From positions 3,378,501-3,442,500 of the forward strand of contig OZ022502.1 of the NCBI GenBank assembly GCA_963989385.1: DNA of 64,000 bases, written 5' to 3'. The stretch comes from Ctena decussata (Eukaryota; Mollusca; Bivalvia; Lucinida; Lucinidae). A program made the position numbers and the translations under genes. The notes under the pieces were generated by a model that was given only the letters and a program-made list of their open reading frames with translations, was not told the origin of the DNA and did not search any database. Of the stretch, positions 1 through 11,247 are shown piece after piece. How positions within the stretch are numbered: the first letter of the stretch is position 1; the number at the start of each line of letters is the position of its first letter.

Positions 1-542
1 TTACATTTATACAGCCTACATGTTATGACAACTACAAGTGCACACCTATATACCAATATCTGTTCACATATTTAATATCAGTCAAACGGTTTAGGAGACA
101 TAGCGACAACAAACTCTGTTTTCCAAGACTACAAAGGGGCACAACAAAGCTGGAAAACCCTTTTGAGAAAAACAGAGCAATATGTGCCAACTCTTTCTTC
201 TACTGTATCTGTGCACCAAATCTGAATAAAATGGAAGTGAAAATGGCATAAAAAAACTTCAAACAAGGGCAAAACATATAAAATAGGGGCATAACTCATG
301 CAAAAAGTGTTAATGTACATCTTCATACCAATATGTGTTAGCATACATAATTTCAAGACAATCCGTCAAATGGTCTTGCAGTAGTAGCGATAACAAACTT
401 TTCTTACAAAAACTACGAAGGGACATAACTCAGCAGGAAAACCTTTCCGGAAAAAATGAACAATATGTATCAGCTCTTTCCATATGCTGCATCTAGTAAC
501 CCAATTTAAATAAAAAAGGCAAAAACCCTATAAAATAGGGCA

Positions 543-3500
543 ACAAGGGCTTCGCAAGCGGCGCATAATACGCCCGTTTTAATGTCATAAAGGAATTATA
601 GGATGAACAAGATTGTTTACAAAAGGACAAACAGGGGAAACCACATTTTAATTAATGACAGCAACATTATTTAAATATTTAACACATCAAATATTATTAG
701 TATACCAAAAATCAGCTTCCAAGGTGAAGTGGCTCCTAAGTTGAGTAATGCCAAAGTCAAACAAGGGAGATAATTCATAAACTAAATATACTAGATATAC
801 CATTCTTGGTTCTGATACATTCCCTTCACAATATACACATCTCCTTAAAGTGTGTTAAAATATTCTAAACGGTTAAGGAGTTATAGAGTAAACAGGAAAT
901 TTATGCATGGGCAGATAATCCAGTAAGCAAGCCAGAGTCGTGGTTCTTGCTCAGGATACATTGCCCCATTATTACACACATTCCTAAAAAGCTTCATTCT
1001 AATACTTCAAAGGGTTAAAGAGATATGGAGTGAATGGAAATTCCTAAAAATAATGATCAAAGGGAGGTTACTCCAAAAATAAGAAAGGTGGAGCAAACAT
1101 TCTTATATGTGATACATCATCTTGTGATCATGCGCTTTGCTATAAAGTATCATTATGATATTCCAAAACAGTTACCGAGTTAATGTATGCACAACATAAG
1201 TATACACAAAAATAGTCAACAAGAACTAATAAACAAGAGGGCCATGAGGCCCTGATCCGCTAACCTGAGCAATTGGCAAAGTGGCTTTTTCTTATGTCTG
1301 AAATTGTCAAAATATGAGTCTAGGGTCAAAAGTCAAAGACTGACCATGACCTCTTTTACTCATAAATCTTATTGTGCTAATAGGCATTAAGATAACCATA
1401 TATACCATTTTTAGGCCAAAATCTTCAAAACTTTCCATGAAATCTTATGTTCTAGCATTTTCCCATATTTGACCATGCTGCAAAAAAGGTCAAGGTGAAC
1501 CCAAGGTCATCATTTGAACAGTCTTGGAAGTACTCTAGTACTCCATGCTACTTACCAAGTTTCAAGGCCATAGGCATATTGGTTCTGGAGAAGAAAAATA
1601 TTAAAGGTTTATATCATAAATGGGTATGGCGGCCATGTTGTCATGTGACCTGGACCATTTCAACACATTTTTGTTCCCTCAACCCCTGGAAGCTCTATAT
1701 GAAATGTGACTACAATTGGCCCTTTGGCTTTTGAGATAACTTTTGAAAATGTCAAAATATGAGATCTGGGTCAAAGGTCAAAGAATGACCTTGACCTCTT
1801 GTACTCATAATTCTTCATGACCTCATTAAGATGACTGTATACCTATTTTTAGGCCAAAATCTTCAAAAATTCCCATGAAATCTTATGTAGTAGCATTTTC
1901 CCATATTTGACCTTGCCATAAAATGGTCAAGGTCAAGCAAAGGTCATAATTCGAACAATCATGATAATACTGGAGTACCCAATGCTATATACCAAGTTTC
2001 AAGGCCATCAGTCAACTGGTTCTGGAGAAGAAGATTTGTAAAGGTTTTTACCATATATGGGCATGGCGGCCATGTTGGTCATGTGACCTGAACCGTTTGA
2101 AAAAAATTTCATTCTCTCAACCCCTAGAGGCTCTATATGAAATTTGGTTACAATTGGCAAAGTGGCTTTGGAGAAGATTGTCTGAAAATGTCAAAATATG
2201 AGAGTTCAGGGTCAAAGGTCAAGGAATGACCTTGACCTCTTATACTCATAAATCTTCATGTACTCGACTGCATTTACCAATTTTAGGCCTTACTCTTCAA
2301 AACTTTCCATGAAATCATATGTTCTAGCATTTTCCCATATTTGACCTTGCCGTAAAAAGGTCAAGGTCAACCCAAGGTCATAATTTGAATAATCTTGATA
2401 GTACTTGAGTACCCAATGCTACATACCAAGTTTCAAGGCCATCGGTCAATTGGTTCTGAAGAAGAAGATTTTTAAAAGTTTTTACCATATATGGGCGTGG
2501 TGGCCATGTTGGTCATGTGACCTGGACCATATGAATAAATTTATGTTCCCTCAACCCCTGGAGGCTCTATATGAAATTTGGTTTCAGTTGGCCCAATGGC
2601 TGTTGAGGAGATTGTTCGAAATTGTCAAAATATGGACGTTCTGGGTCAAAGGTCAAAGAATGACCTTGACCTTTTATACTCATAAATCTTCACGTACTCA
2701 TTAAGATGACTGTAGATACCGATTTTTAGCCCAAAATCTGCAACAGTTTCCTAGATATCTTATGTTCAGGCATGTTGCCATATAAAAGCACCAGGAAGCA
2801 AATTTGACCTTGCCGTAAAAAAAGTCAAGGTCAACCCAAGGTCATAATTTGAACAATCTTGGTAGTACTCACGTACCCGATGCTACATACCAAGTTTCAA
2901 GGCCATCGGCTTATTGGTTCTGGAGAAGAAGATTTTTTTAGGTTTTTACCATATATGGGCGTGGCGGCCATGTTGGTCATGTGACCAGGACCGTTTGAAC
3001 AACTTTTCCTTCCCCCTTCCTCTGGAGGCCACATATGAAATTTGGTTATAATTGGCCTAGTGGTTTCAGAGGAGAAGTCGTTTGAAATTGTGGACGGACG
3101 GACGGACGACGACGGACGACGTAGCCTTACCATCCTATAAGCTCCCCCGGAGCCGCTGGCTCAGGTGAGCTAAAAAAGGGATGTAACTCACAAACAAAGT
3201 AAGGGAGAGCAACCATTTTGTACGCGACACATCGTTGAGACTTCATACACATTGCTATGAAGTTTTATGAAGATATCCCAAACAGTTATCTAGTTATGGT
3301 GCGCACAAGACCTGCAGGGGGAACACAAAACAATCAAAGGGGCATAATTGGGAAACTAAGGAATGGGGAGCAACAATTCTTGTATGTGATATATTCCCTC
3401 TACCTACTTCATATGCCTACAAAATTTCATGAAGATATCCCAAATGGTTAGAGTTATGGCACATACAAGAATGTTTACGGACACAGGAAAGGGAGTTTAC

Positions 3501-4028
3501 TCCAAAATTCAGAAAGGGGGAGCAACCATTCTTATACGAGACATATTATCTTGTGATCATGCACATTGCTATAAAGTTTCAGCATGATATTCCAAACAGT
3601 TACCGAGTTAATGCATGCACAACATAAGTACACACAAAAATAGTCGAAAAGAACTAATAAAAGGGATGTAACTCAGAAACGAAGAAAGGGAGAGAAACCA
3701 TTTTTGTACGGGACACATCGTTGGGGCTTCATACATATTGCTATGAAGTTTCAGGAAGATATCCCATACAGTTATCTAGTTCTGGAGCGCATAAGACCTG
3801 TAGGGTAAAAAACAATAAAAGGGGCATAACTTCGAAACCAAGGAACGGGGAGCAACCATTCTTGTACGTGACACGTTCCCCCTACCTAATACATATGCCT
3901 ATAAAATTTCATGAAGATATCCCAAATGGTTACTGAGTTATGGCGCGCAAAAGAATGTTTACGGACGGACGGACGGACGGACAGCGCCATGACATAATAC
4001 AACCGTTTTTTCAAAACGGGCGTATAAA
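543..4028 (+). mobile_element. Tandem-core element B1 (inserted in K, carries A1)
   Basis: The left end is CAAGGGCTTCGCAAGC; the right end is AAAACGGGCGTATAAAA. A perfect 13-base subterminal inverted repeat, ATACGCCCGTTTT (568-580) and AAAACGGGCGTAT (4013-4025), defines the element. The core is units of about 150-170 bases with phrases such as AGGGGGAGCAACCATTCTT, GACACATCGTTGGGACTTC and GAAGATATCCCAAACAGTTA. An (ACGG)n stretch at 3959-3982 precedes the right end. It sits in an A-run of the K unit (CTATAAAATAGGGCAA before, TATCAAAAAGAGGC after); the uninterrupted K sequence is at about 7668-7698. It is itself split by A1 at 1233-3175. No coding capacity is recognised. Confidence 0.75.
1233..3175 (+). 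mobile_element. Tandem-core element A1 (inserted in B1)
   Basis: The left end is ACAAGAGGGCCATGAGGCCC, a GGGCC/GGCCC stem; the right end is GGCTCAGGTGAGCTAAAA. The core has about four units of roughly 450 bases. Each unit carries AGGTCAAGGTCA, its reverse TGACCTTGACCT, CCATATATGG (for example 2050-2059, 2485-2494, 2949-2958) and GGCGGCCATGTTGG. An ACGG/ACGACGG stretch (about 3093-3122) precedes the right end. The flanks GAACTAATAA and AAAAGGGATGTAACTC are contiguous in other copies of the B unit at about 3650-3672, so both junctions are defined to within an A-run. It is non-coding; peptides such as LEKKIFKGFYHIWAW recur only because the DNA repeats. Confidence 0.8.
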
Positions 4029-4455
4029 AATATCAAAAAGAGGCATAACTCAGGCAAAAAGGGGCAGAATTTAAAATCAAAACACTAATGCACATCTTCA
4101 TACCAATATCTGTGCTTAATTTCAAGAAAATCCGTCAAACCATCTAGGAGGAGTTGTGATAACAAACTTTTTTCACAAAAAATACAAAGGGGCATACCTC
4201 TGCAATAAAAATTTTCCAGGAAAAATTGAAAAATACGTATCCACTATTTTCTTATGCTGCATCCATGGACAAAATTTGAAACAAATCAGAGCAAATTTAA
4301 TGCGTTGAGGACGGATGGACGGATGGACGGAAAGACGGACGGAAGGACAACGTCAAAACAGTATACCCCCCACAAACATAGTTTGCATGCATCCATGGAC
4401 AAAATTTGAAACAAACTGGAGCAAATTTAATGCAAAAACCCTATAAAATAGGACA

Positions 4456-7398
4456 AACCAGAGGACCAATGGTCCTGTAGCTCACCTGACACTTGGTCCT
4501 GGTATATATTTTAATGCTTTTATACATGTATATAGCACCAGGGCAGGGGCAGATAACCCCCCTCCCTTAGGGGATTAATGTTGAGTCCCAATTCTATATA
4601 CCAAGCCACAAGGTCGCTGGGCCTTTGTTTCTGGACAAAGATTTCCGATGGGTTTTTATCATATATGGGCGTGGTGGCCACCATGTTCATGTGACCATGA
4701 CCATCTGAACAAACTTTGATTCCTTTGACCCAGTATAAAAGCTACATATGAAATACAGTAATCATTTGTATAAACTATGATGGGCCTGAGTGCCCAATGC
4801 TACATACCGGTACCAAGTTTCAAGGTTATAGGCCTTTCGGTTCTCCAGAAAAAGACGTTTGAAGAGTTTTTACCATATATGGGCATGGTGGCCTCTTGGT
4901 CAAGTGACCAAGACCATCTGAACAAACTATGGTTCCTTTAAGCCGGTGAAGCTCCATGTGAAATATGGCTTCAATTGACCCCAGTGGCCTCTAAGAAGAT
5001 GTTTGAAAATGTTGACGGGAGACAGAATCTCAATGACCTTGTACAAAAGTCAAAGAATGACCTTTACCTTTAACGACAAAATATCTTCATCTGGTCATTT
5101 TGTCAACCATATATACCAAATATTGTACCTTACACTTAAATAGTTTCTGAAAAATCCACTGTTTAAGCATTTTCCCATATAAAAACCTACATAATGTACC
5201 AAAGTTGACAGTGTCATAAATTAGGTCAAGGTCAAAGCATGATCATTTGTATAAACTATGATGGGCTTGAGTGCCCAAAGCTACATACCAAGTTTCAAGG
5301 TCATATGCCTTTTGGTTCTGGAGAAGAAGATTTTGAAGGGTTTTTACCATCTTTGGGCATGGCGGCCATCTTGGTCAAGATCCGGAGAAAAACTTTTATT
5401 TCCCGATCACACTTAAGACTCCATATGAAATTTTGCTTCAATCAGACCAGTGGTTTCAGAGGAGAAGATGTTTTGAAAATCTTGATGACGGACAGACCGA
5501 CAAATTGACCTTGACCTTTAGTGACATAATATCTTCATCTTGTCATTTAGTTGACCATATATACCATGTATTGTACCTTAGACTTAAATAGTTTCTGAGA
5601 AATCCACTGTATAACGGTTTTCCCATATAAAAGCCTAACCTACCAAAGTTGACCATGTCGTAAATTAGGTCAAGGTCAATGCAAGCTCATCATTTGTACA
5701 AACTATGATGGGCTCGCATGCTCAATGCTACATACCAAGTTTCAAGATCATAGGCCTTTTGGTTCTCGAGCAGAAGATTTTCGAAGGGTTTTTACCATAT
5801 ATGGGCATGGCAGCCATCTTGGTCATGTGACCCAGACCCCGGGTATAAAGTTTAGTTCCCCTATCCCACTGAGACACCATATGAAATTTGGCTTCAATCT
5901 CCCCAGTAGTTTCAGAGGAGAAGATGTTTGAAAATCTTGATGACAGACAGACTGACAAAATGTCCTTGACCTTCAGTGACATATCTTCATCTGGTCATTT
6001 AATTGACCATATATACCACATATTGTACCTTAGACTTAAATAGTTTGTGAGAGATCCACTATATAAGCATTTTCCCATATAAAAGCCTAACAGACCAAAG
6101 TTGACCATGTCGTAAATTAGGTCAAGGTCAACGCAAGGTCATCATTTGTATAAACTATGATGGGCCCATATGCCCAAAGCTACATACCAAGTTTCAAGGT
6201 CATAGGCCTTTTGGTTCTGGAGAAGAAGATTTTTGAAAGTTTTTTACCATAAATGGGCATGGCGGCCATCTTGGTCATGTGACCCAAATACCGCGAACAA
6301 ACTTTCATTTCCTCAACCCATGGAGGCTGAATATAAAATTTGGCTTCAATCGGCTCAGTGGTTTCAGAGGAGAAGATGTTTGAAAATCTTGACGACGGAT
6401 GGTCCGACGGAATGACCTTGTCCTTTAGTGACATAATATCTTCATCTGGTCATTTAGTCGACCATGTTTACCAAGTATTAAACCTTAGACTTAAATAGTT
6501 TCTGAGAAATCCACTGTTTATGCGTTTTCCCATATGAGAGCCTAACGTACCAAAGTTGACCATGCTGTAAATTAGGTCAAGGTCAACGCAAGGTCATGAT
6601 TTGTACAAACTATGATGGGCCCGCATGCCCGATGCTACATACCAAGTTTCAGGGTCATAGGCCTTTTGGTTCTGGAGAAGAAGATTTTTGAAGGGTTTGT
6701 ACCATATATGGGCGTGGCGGCCATCTTGGTCATGTGACCCAGATACTGCGAACAAACTTTTGTTCCACCAACCCATGGAGGCTGCATATGAAATTTGGCT
6801 TCAATCGGCCCAGTGGTTTCAGAGGAGAAGATGTTTGAAAATCTTGACGACGGATGGTCCGACGGAATGACCTTGACCTTTAGTGACATAATATCTTCAT
6901 CTGGTCATTTAGTCGACCATGTTTACCAAGTATTAAACCTTAGACTTAAATAGTTTCTGAGAAATCCACTGTTTAAGTGTTTTCCCATATAAAAGCCTAA
7001 CGTACCAAAGTTGACCATGCCGTAAATTAGGTCAAGGTCAACGCAAGGTCATGATTTGTACAAATTATGATGGTCCCGCATGCCCGATGCTACATACCAA
7101 GTTTCAAGGTCATAGGCCTTTTGGTTCTGGAGAAGAAGATTTTTGAAGGGTTTTTACCATATATGGGCGTGGCGGCCATCTTGGTCATGTGACCCAGATA
7201 CCGCGAACAAACTTTTGTTCCCCCGACCTAGGTAGGCTCCATATGAAATATGGCTTTAATCGGCCCAGTGGTTTCAGAGAAGAAGATGTTTGAAAATGTT
7301 GACGACGGACGGAGACGGACGGACGGACGACGGACGGACGACGGATGCCTGGCTATACTATAAGCTCACCTATGAGCCTAAAGGCTCAGGTGAGCTAA
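4456..7398 (+). mobile_element. Tandem-core element E1 (inserted in K)
   Basis: The left end is CCAGAGGACCAATGGTCCTG, a stem of GGACC/GGTCC, then TAGCTCACCTGA. The right end is GAGCCTAAAGGCTCAGGTGA then GCTAAAA. The core is about six units of roughly 455 bases related to family A, with AGGTCAAGGTCAACGCAAGG, CCATATATGG and GGCGGCCATCTTGGTCATGT. An ACGG/ACGACGG block (about 7302-7345) precedes the end. Flanks CTATAAAATAGGACAAA and ATATCAAAAAGGGGC match the uninterrupted K unit, again an A-run target. The left end is of the same type as in A2 and E2, although the E2 core is unrelated. Confidence 0.78.
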
Positions 7399-7942
7399 AA
7401 ATATCAAAAAGGGGCAGAATTTAAAATCAAAACCCTAATGCACATCTTCATACCAATATCTGTGCACATACTTAATTTCAAGAAAATCCGTCAAACCATC
7501 TAGGAGGAGTTGCGATAACAAACTTTTTTCACGAAAAATACAAAGGGACATAACTCCGCAATAAAAACTTTCCAGGAAAAATTGAAAAATACATATCCAC
7601 TATTTTCTTATGCTGCATCCATGGACAAAATTTGAAACAAATTGGAGCAAATTTAATGCAAAAACCCTATAAAATAGGGCAAAAAATATCAAAAAGGGGC
7701 ATAACTTAAGCAACAAGAGCTGTCGCCTGACAGCATAGCTCGCCTGAATTGGTGCTTGCCCATCACTCAGCCGCTATGGTGGTGTGGACTGCTATGCATA
7801 AAACTTCATGCAAGCATGTCCATAATGAAAACACATTTATAAACAAAAGCTATCTCAGAAATAAGTCTTAAAATAAAATTAGAATAAAAAAAATGAAATG
7901 AAATTTCAAAGTCCATGAGCTTGAGGTAAAAAAAAAAACTGA

Positions 7943-8010
7943 CGGGTGTGTGTGTGTGTGTGTGGTGGTGGTGGTGGGGGTGGGGGTGGGGGGGTGGGGG
8001 GGGGGGGGGG
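7943..8010 (+). repeat. GT then poly-G simple repeat
   Basis: Inside C1, a (GT)n run passes into (GGT)n, then G-runs separated by single T, then a run of about 16 G. Reading frames here give only proline and histidine repeats on the minus strand. The G-runs could form four-stranded structures, and the exact length may be a sequencing uncertainty. Confidence 0.85.
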
Positions 8011-8141
8011 GCTATGTGGACTGCTATGCATGCATGTCCATAATGAAAACACAAAAGCTATCTCAGAAATAAGTCTTAAAATAAAATTAAAATAAAAAAA
8101 ATGAAATGAAATATCAAAGTCCATGAGGTTGAGGTAAAAAA

Positions 8142-9707
8142 ATAGCCATCAGAGGAGATGGCAAATCCCCCGACCTAAGACCCCCATGGGCCTTGGTAAA
8201 AAGGGTGCACTTCAAAACACATATTAGTAATATATTGTCGTTCTTTTATGCTTCTGATTGACATTAACTGTTAACAGATGCAAGATTATCTAACACCCAG
8301 ACTAAAACAGTATGCTTGACTGCTAAAAAGAGGTAATATCTCAAACAGCCACCATATACACAAATGTATAGCATACGATACATTCAACTTTCAAAATGTG
8401 TGAATAACTTCTAAAGTACAAGCCCTACAAACCTAATTTTGAGCTCTCTAGTAAGTGAATTTGGACAAAGAATCCAAATCTGGAAAAAAAATTTTTTTTT
8501 TTTTTTTTTGGGGGGGGGGGGGGGGGTGCGGGAGGGGGCAAGGGAATGTGGAGGGGTAAGAAAGAGTTAGGAACACTGATAAGATATCACAGCATGATCA
8601 TCAATATTTTAAAAGGTTCACGGTTATTCAAATTCTGGAGCTGGCCAGGGTTATACAGTTATGGAGCAGAGACTCAAACAGCAGCTCAAACTACCAAGGG
8701 AAATAATTCACTAGGTCTAAAAGCAAGAGTTATCATTCATGTATGAGACAAATTGTCATGACCTGTTCTGCATATCTGTGAAGTATCATGAAAATATTTC
8801 AAAAGGTATTCGAGCTATGGAGCGGACACTTAAAATCATCAAAGGGAAGTAACTCCAAAAGTAAGAAAGCAAGAGTTGTCATTCTTGTTCGCGACACATC
8901 ATCATGACCTGTTCTACATATCTGTGAAGTATCATGAAAATATTCCAAAAGGTATTCAAGTTATAGAGCGGACACGAAATCACACCTAAAACCATCAAGG
9001 GGTAATAACTCAAAAAGTAAGAAAGCAGGAGTTGTCTTTCTTGTTCGCGACACATCGTCATGACCTGTTCTACATATCTGTGAAGTATCATGAAAATATT
9101 CCAAAAGGTATACAAGTTATAGAGCGGACACGAAATCATACCTAAAATGATCAAGGGGAAATAACTCAAAAAGTAAGAAAGCAAGAGTTGTCATTCTTGT
9201 TCGCGACACACCGTCATGACCTGTTCTACATATCTGTGAAGTATCATGAGAATATTCCAAAGGGTATTCTAGTTATAGAGCGGACACGAATCTGCCAAAA
9301 AATCACACCTAAAACTATCAAGGGGAAATAACTCAAAAAGTAAGAAAGCAAGAGTTGTCATTCTTGTTCGCGACACATCATCATGACCTGTTCTATATTT
9401 CTGTGAAGTATCATAAAAATATTCCAAAGGGTATTCAAGTTACAGAGCGGACACGAATCTGGCAAAAAATCACCAAAGGGGAGATAATTCAGAAAGTACA
9501 ATAGCAAGAGTTACCATTCTTGTACGCGACACATCGTCATGACCTGTTCTACATAACTGTGAAGTATCATGAAAATAGTCCAAAGGGTATTCAAGATATA
9601 GAGCGGACAAGAAAGTGTTTACGGACGGACGGACGGACAGACGGACGGACGGACGGACGGACGCCAGGCTCATCGCTATATCCCCCGAACCTTTCGGTCG
9701 GGGGATA
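8142..9707 (+). mobile_element. Tandem-core element J1 (inserted in C1)
   Basis: The left end ATAGCCATCAGAGGAGATGG is followed by AAATCCCCCGACC, which is inverted in the right end as GGTCGGGGGAT (about 9697-9706) within a stem of CCCCCGAA and TTCGGTCGGGGG. The core is about six units of roughly 155 bases with TTGTTCGCGACACATCGTCA, TCTACATATCTGTGAAG and AGTTATAGAGCGGACACGAA. An (ACGG)n block (9622-9662) precedes the right end. The flanks GAGGTAAAAA and AAAACTGACGGG are contiguous at about 9747-9764 (GAGGTAAAAAAACTGACGGG), so J1 also went into an A-run. Homopolymers at 8486-8526 (A, then T, then G) lie near its left end. Confidence 0.78.
8486..8527 (+). repeat. A-T-G homopolymer junction
   Basis: Runs of A, then about 18 T, then about 16 G follow GAATCCAAATCTGG. 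The same order, shorter and with interrupted G, occurs in J2 at 11571-11605, so it is part of family J rather than a random slippage tract. The A/T part can fold back on itself, and the G part is quadruplex-prone. Confidence 0.8.
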
Positions 9708-10444
9708 AAAAACTGACGGGTAGGGGGGGGCAAAGTCCATGAGGTTGAGGTAAAAAAACTGACGGGTAAGGGGGGGGGCACTACTATGTATCAAAACTTC
9801 AAGGTCACCCAGTGGGGTAAGTATAAGGTGTTTTGTAAAAACTCAAAAAAGAGTCTAACATCAGTTCAAGTATAAACTAAATCTCTGCAAAGCATTATGA
9901 ATCAGTATGCAATTACAAAACTTTAAAAAAGACAAAAATTTCCTAAGTCCCTGACCTTGACATCAAGATCACTGAGCGGGGTTGGGGTAGTACTCTGTAG
10001 ATCTAACTACAGTGCAAATATAAAAAGAATTCATCTCTGGGTTCAGGAGATATGTGTCTTTAAAAAACTTTAACCAAAACATCCAGTCAATAAAAAGACA
10101 ATATTCTAAGTCCATGACCTTGACATCAAGGTCACAGAGGGGGGTGGGGGTAGTACCTTCGAAAACTTTAGACCAATATCTAACTTTAGTGCAAGTATCA
10201 AAGGAATCCATCCATGGGTTCAGGAGATATTGGGCTTTATAAAACTTTAACCAAAACATCCAGTCAAAAAAACCACCAATTTTCTAAGTCCATGACCTTG
10301 ACATCAAGGTCACAGAGTGGGGTGGGGGTGGTACCCTGTTAAACCTTAGACCAATATCTAGCTACAGTGCAAGTATCAAAAGAATCCATCCATGGGTTAA
10401 GGAGATATAGGTCTTTAAAAAACTTTAACCAAAACATCCAATTC

Positions 10445-10522
10445 GAACGCCGACGCTGACGCGGACGCGGACGCGGACGCGGACGCTGACGCGGACGCGG
10501 ACGCCGACGCCGACGCCGTGGT
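10445..10522 (+). repeat. GACGCG/GACGCC minisatellite near C1 right end
   Basis: Six-base units GACGCG, GACGCT and GACGCC repeat about a dozen times. The matching block in the inverted sister C2 lies at about 40897-40945. It occupies the position held by (ACGG)n in the other families. Confidence 0.8.
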
Positions 10523-10912
10523 GACAACAATAGCTCTTCCTGAACTTTCGTTCAGGCGAGCTAAAAAGGGGCAGAATTTAAAATCAAACCCTAATGCACA
10601 TCTTCATACCAATATCTGTTCACATACTTAATTTCAAGCAAATCTGTCAAACCATCTAGGAGGAGTTGCGATAACAAACTTATTTCACAAAAAATACAAA
10701 GGGGCATAACTCCGCAATAAAAACTTTCCAGGAAAAATTGAAAAATACGTATTCCACTATTTTCTTATGCTGCATCCATGGACAAAATTTGAAACAAATC
10801 GGAGCAAATTTAATGCGTTGCGGACGGACGGACGGATGGATGGACGGAAAGACGGACGGAAGGACAACGTCAAAACAGAATACCCCCCACAAACACAGTT
10901 TGCGGGGGTATA

Positions 10913-11183
10913 ATTATTTCCCTTGATTGGTTGAACACTTTCAGGGTGTGCTAATGTCTTTTTGGCCCTGAAATATACTTGTTGTGATACCTTATTAGAT
11001 ATGAGCTGTCACAACATATTTTTTACTAACTAGGCCCAAGTGGCGGGGCTCAAGCCCCAAAGCCCACCCCCTGGATCAGGGGCTGTTCCCTGACCATTTT
11101 TCGAAATTCCCTGACTTTTCCCTGACCTTGAAGAAAATCCAAATTTCCCTGACTTTTCCCTGACCAGTGGGCATCCTGTAATA
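10913..11183. other. Spacer with CCCTGACTTTTCCCTGACC repeats
   Basis: No gene is seen. At 11082-11165 the phrase TTCCCTGACTTTTCCCTGAC occurs twice with near copies, preceded by an inverted pair CCCCTGGATCAGGGG (11071-11085). It looks like a small dispersed repeat of unknown class. Both minus-strand reading frames across it are repeat-derived. Confidence 0.5.
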
Positions 11184-11247
11184 AAAAATAGCCATCAGAG
11201 GAGATGCCAAATCCCCTGACCAAAGACCCCCATTGGCCTTGGTAAAA
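11184..11247 (+). repeat. Duplicated left end of family J
   Basis: The first about 64 bases of a J element (ATAGCCATCAGAGGAGATG, AAATCCCCTGACC, CCCATTGGCCTTGGTAAAA) are immediately followed by a second J left end belonging to J2. It is either a solo left end or a duplication of the J2 terminus. Confidence 0.65.

Larger units (their letters stand above)
7713..10565 (+). mobile_element. Tandem-core element C1 (inserted in K, carries J1)
   Basis: The left end is AACAAGAGCTGTCGCCTGAC with CAGCATAGCTCGCCTGAA; the right end is CTGAACTTTCGTTCAGGCGA then GCTAAAA, a clear stem-loop. The inner part has units ending GTCCATGAGGTTGAGGTAAA, then units with TGACCTTGACATCAAGGTCA, GTGGGGGTAGTACC-like blocks and CAAGTATCAAAAGAATCCAT. 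A GACGCGGACGC-type stretch (10445-10520) takes the place of ACGG. It lies in the K unit between GGGGCATAACTTAAGC and GGGGCAGAATTTAAAATC; the uninterrupted form is at about 4042-4068. The sequence GCTATGGTGGTGTGG at 7773-7787 is the uninterrupted target of SINE S1 in the sister copy C2. Confidence 0.75.
1..10912 (+). mobile_element. Outer tandem-core element K, interrupted by three insertions
   Basis: This is the outermost layer of a nested stack. Segments 1-542, 4029-4455, 7399-7712 and 10566-10912 carry the same unit of about 275 bases, recognised by AATATCTGTGCACATACTTA, AACTTTCCAGGAAAAATTGA and the unit end CCCTATAAAATAGGGCA. The array ends in a GGACGGACGGATGG-type stretch (about 10820-10865) and a stem of CCCCCCACAAAC with GTTTGCGGGGG (10883-10908), followed by TATAA. 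A shortened copy of that terminal block sits at about 4305-4385, so two K copies may be fused. The left end lies outside the window. It is non-coding. Membership of a pearl/Helentron-like class is inferred from architecture only. Confidence 0.65.

Noticed and set aside
2405..2704. Recurrent plus-strand frames such as LEKKIFKGFYHIWAW in A copies (also 16562, 17005, 54518)
   Set aside because: The similarity comes from the tandem DNA unit; frames start and stop at random and none spans a whole unit.
9470..9794. Frames with SVRPSVRPSVRP-type peptides (also 5728, 10680, 17452)
   Set aside because: Direct translation of (ACGG)n blocks.
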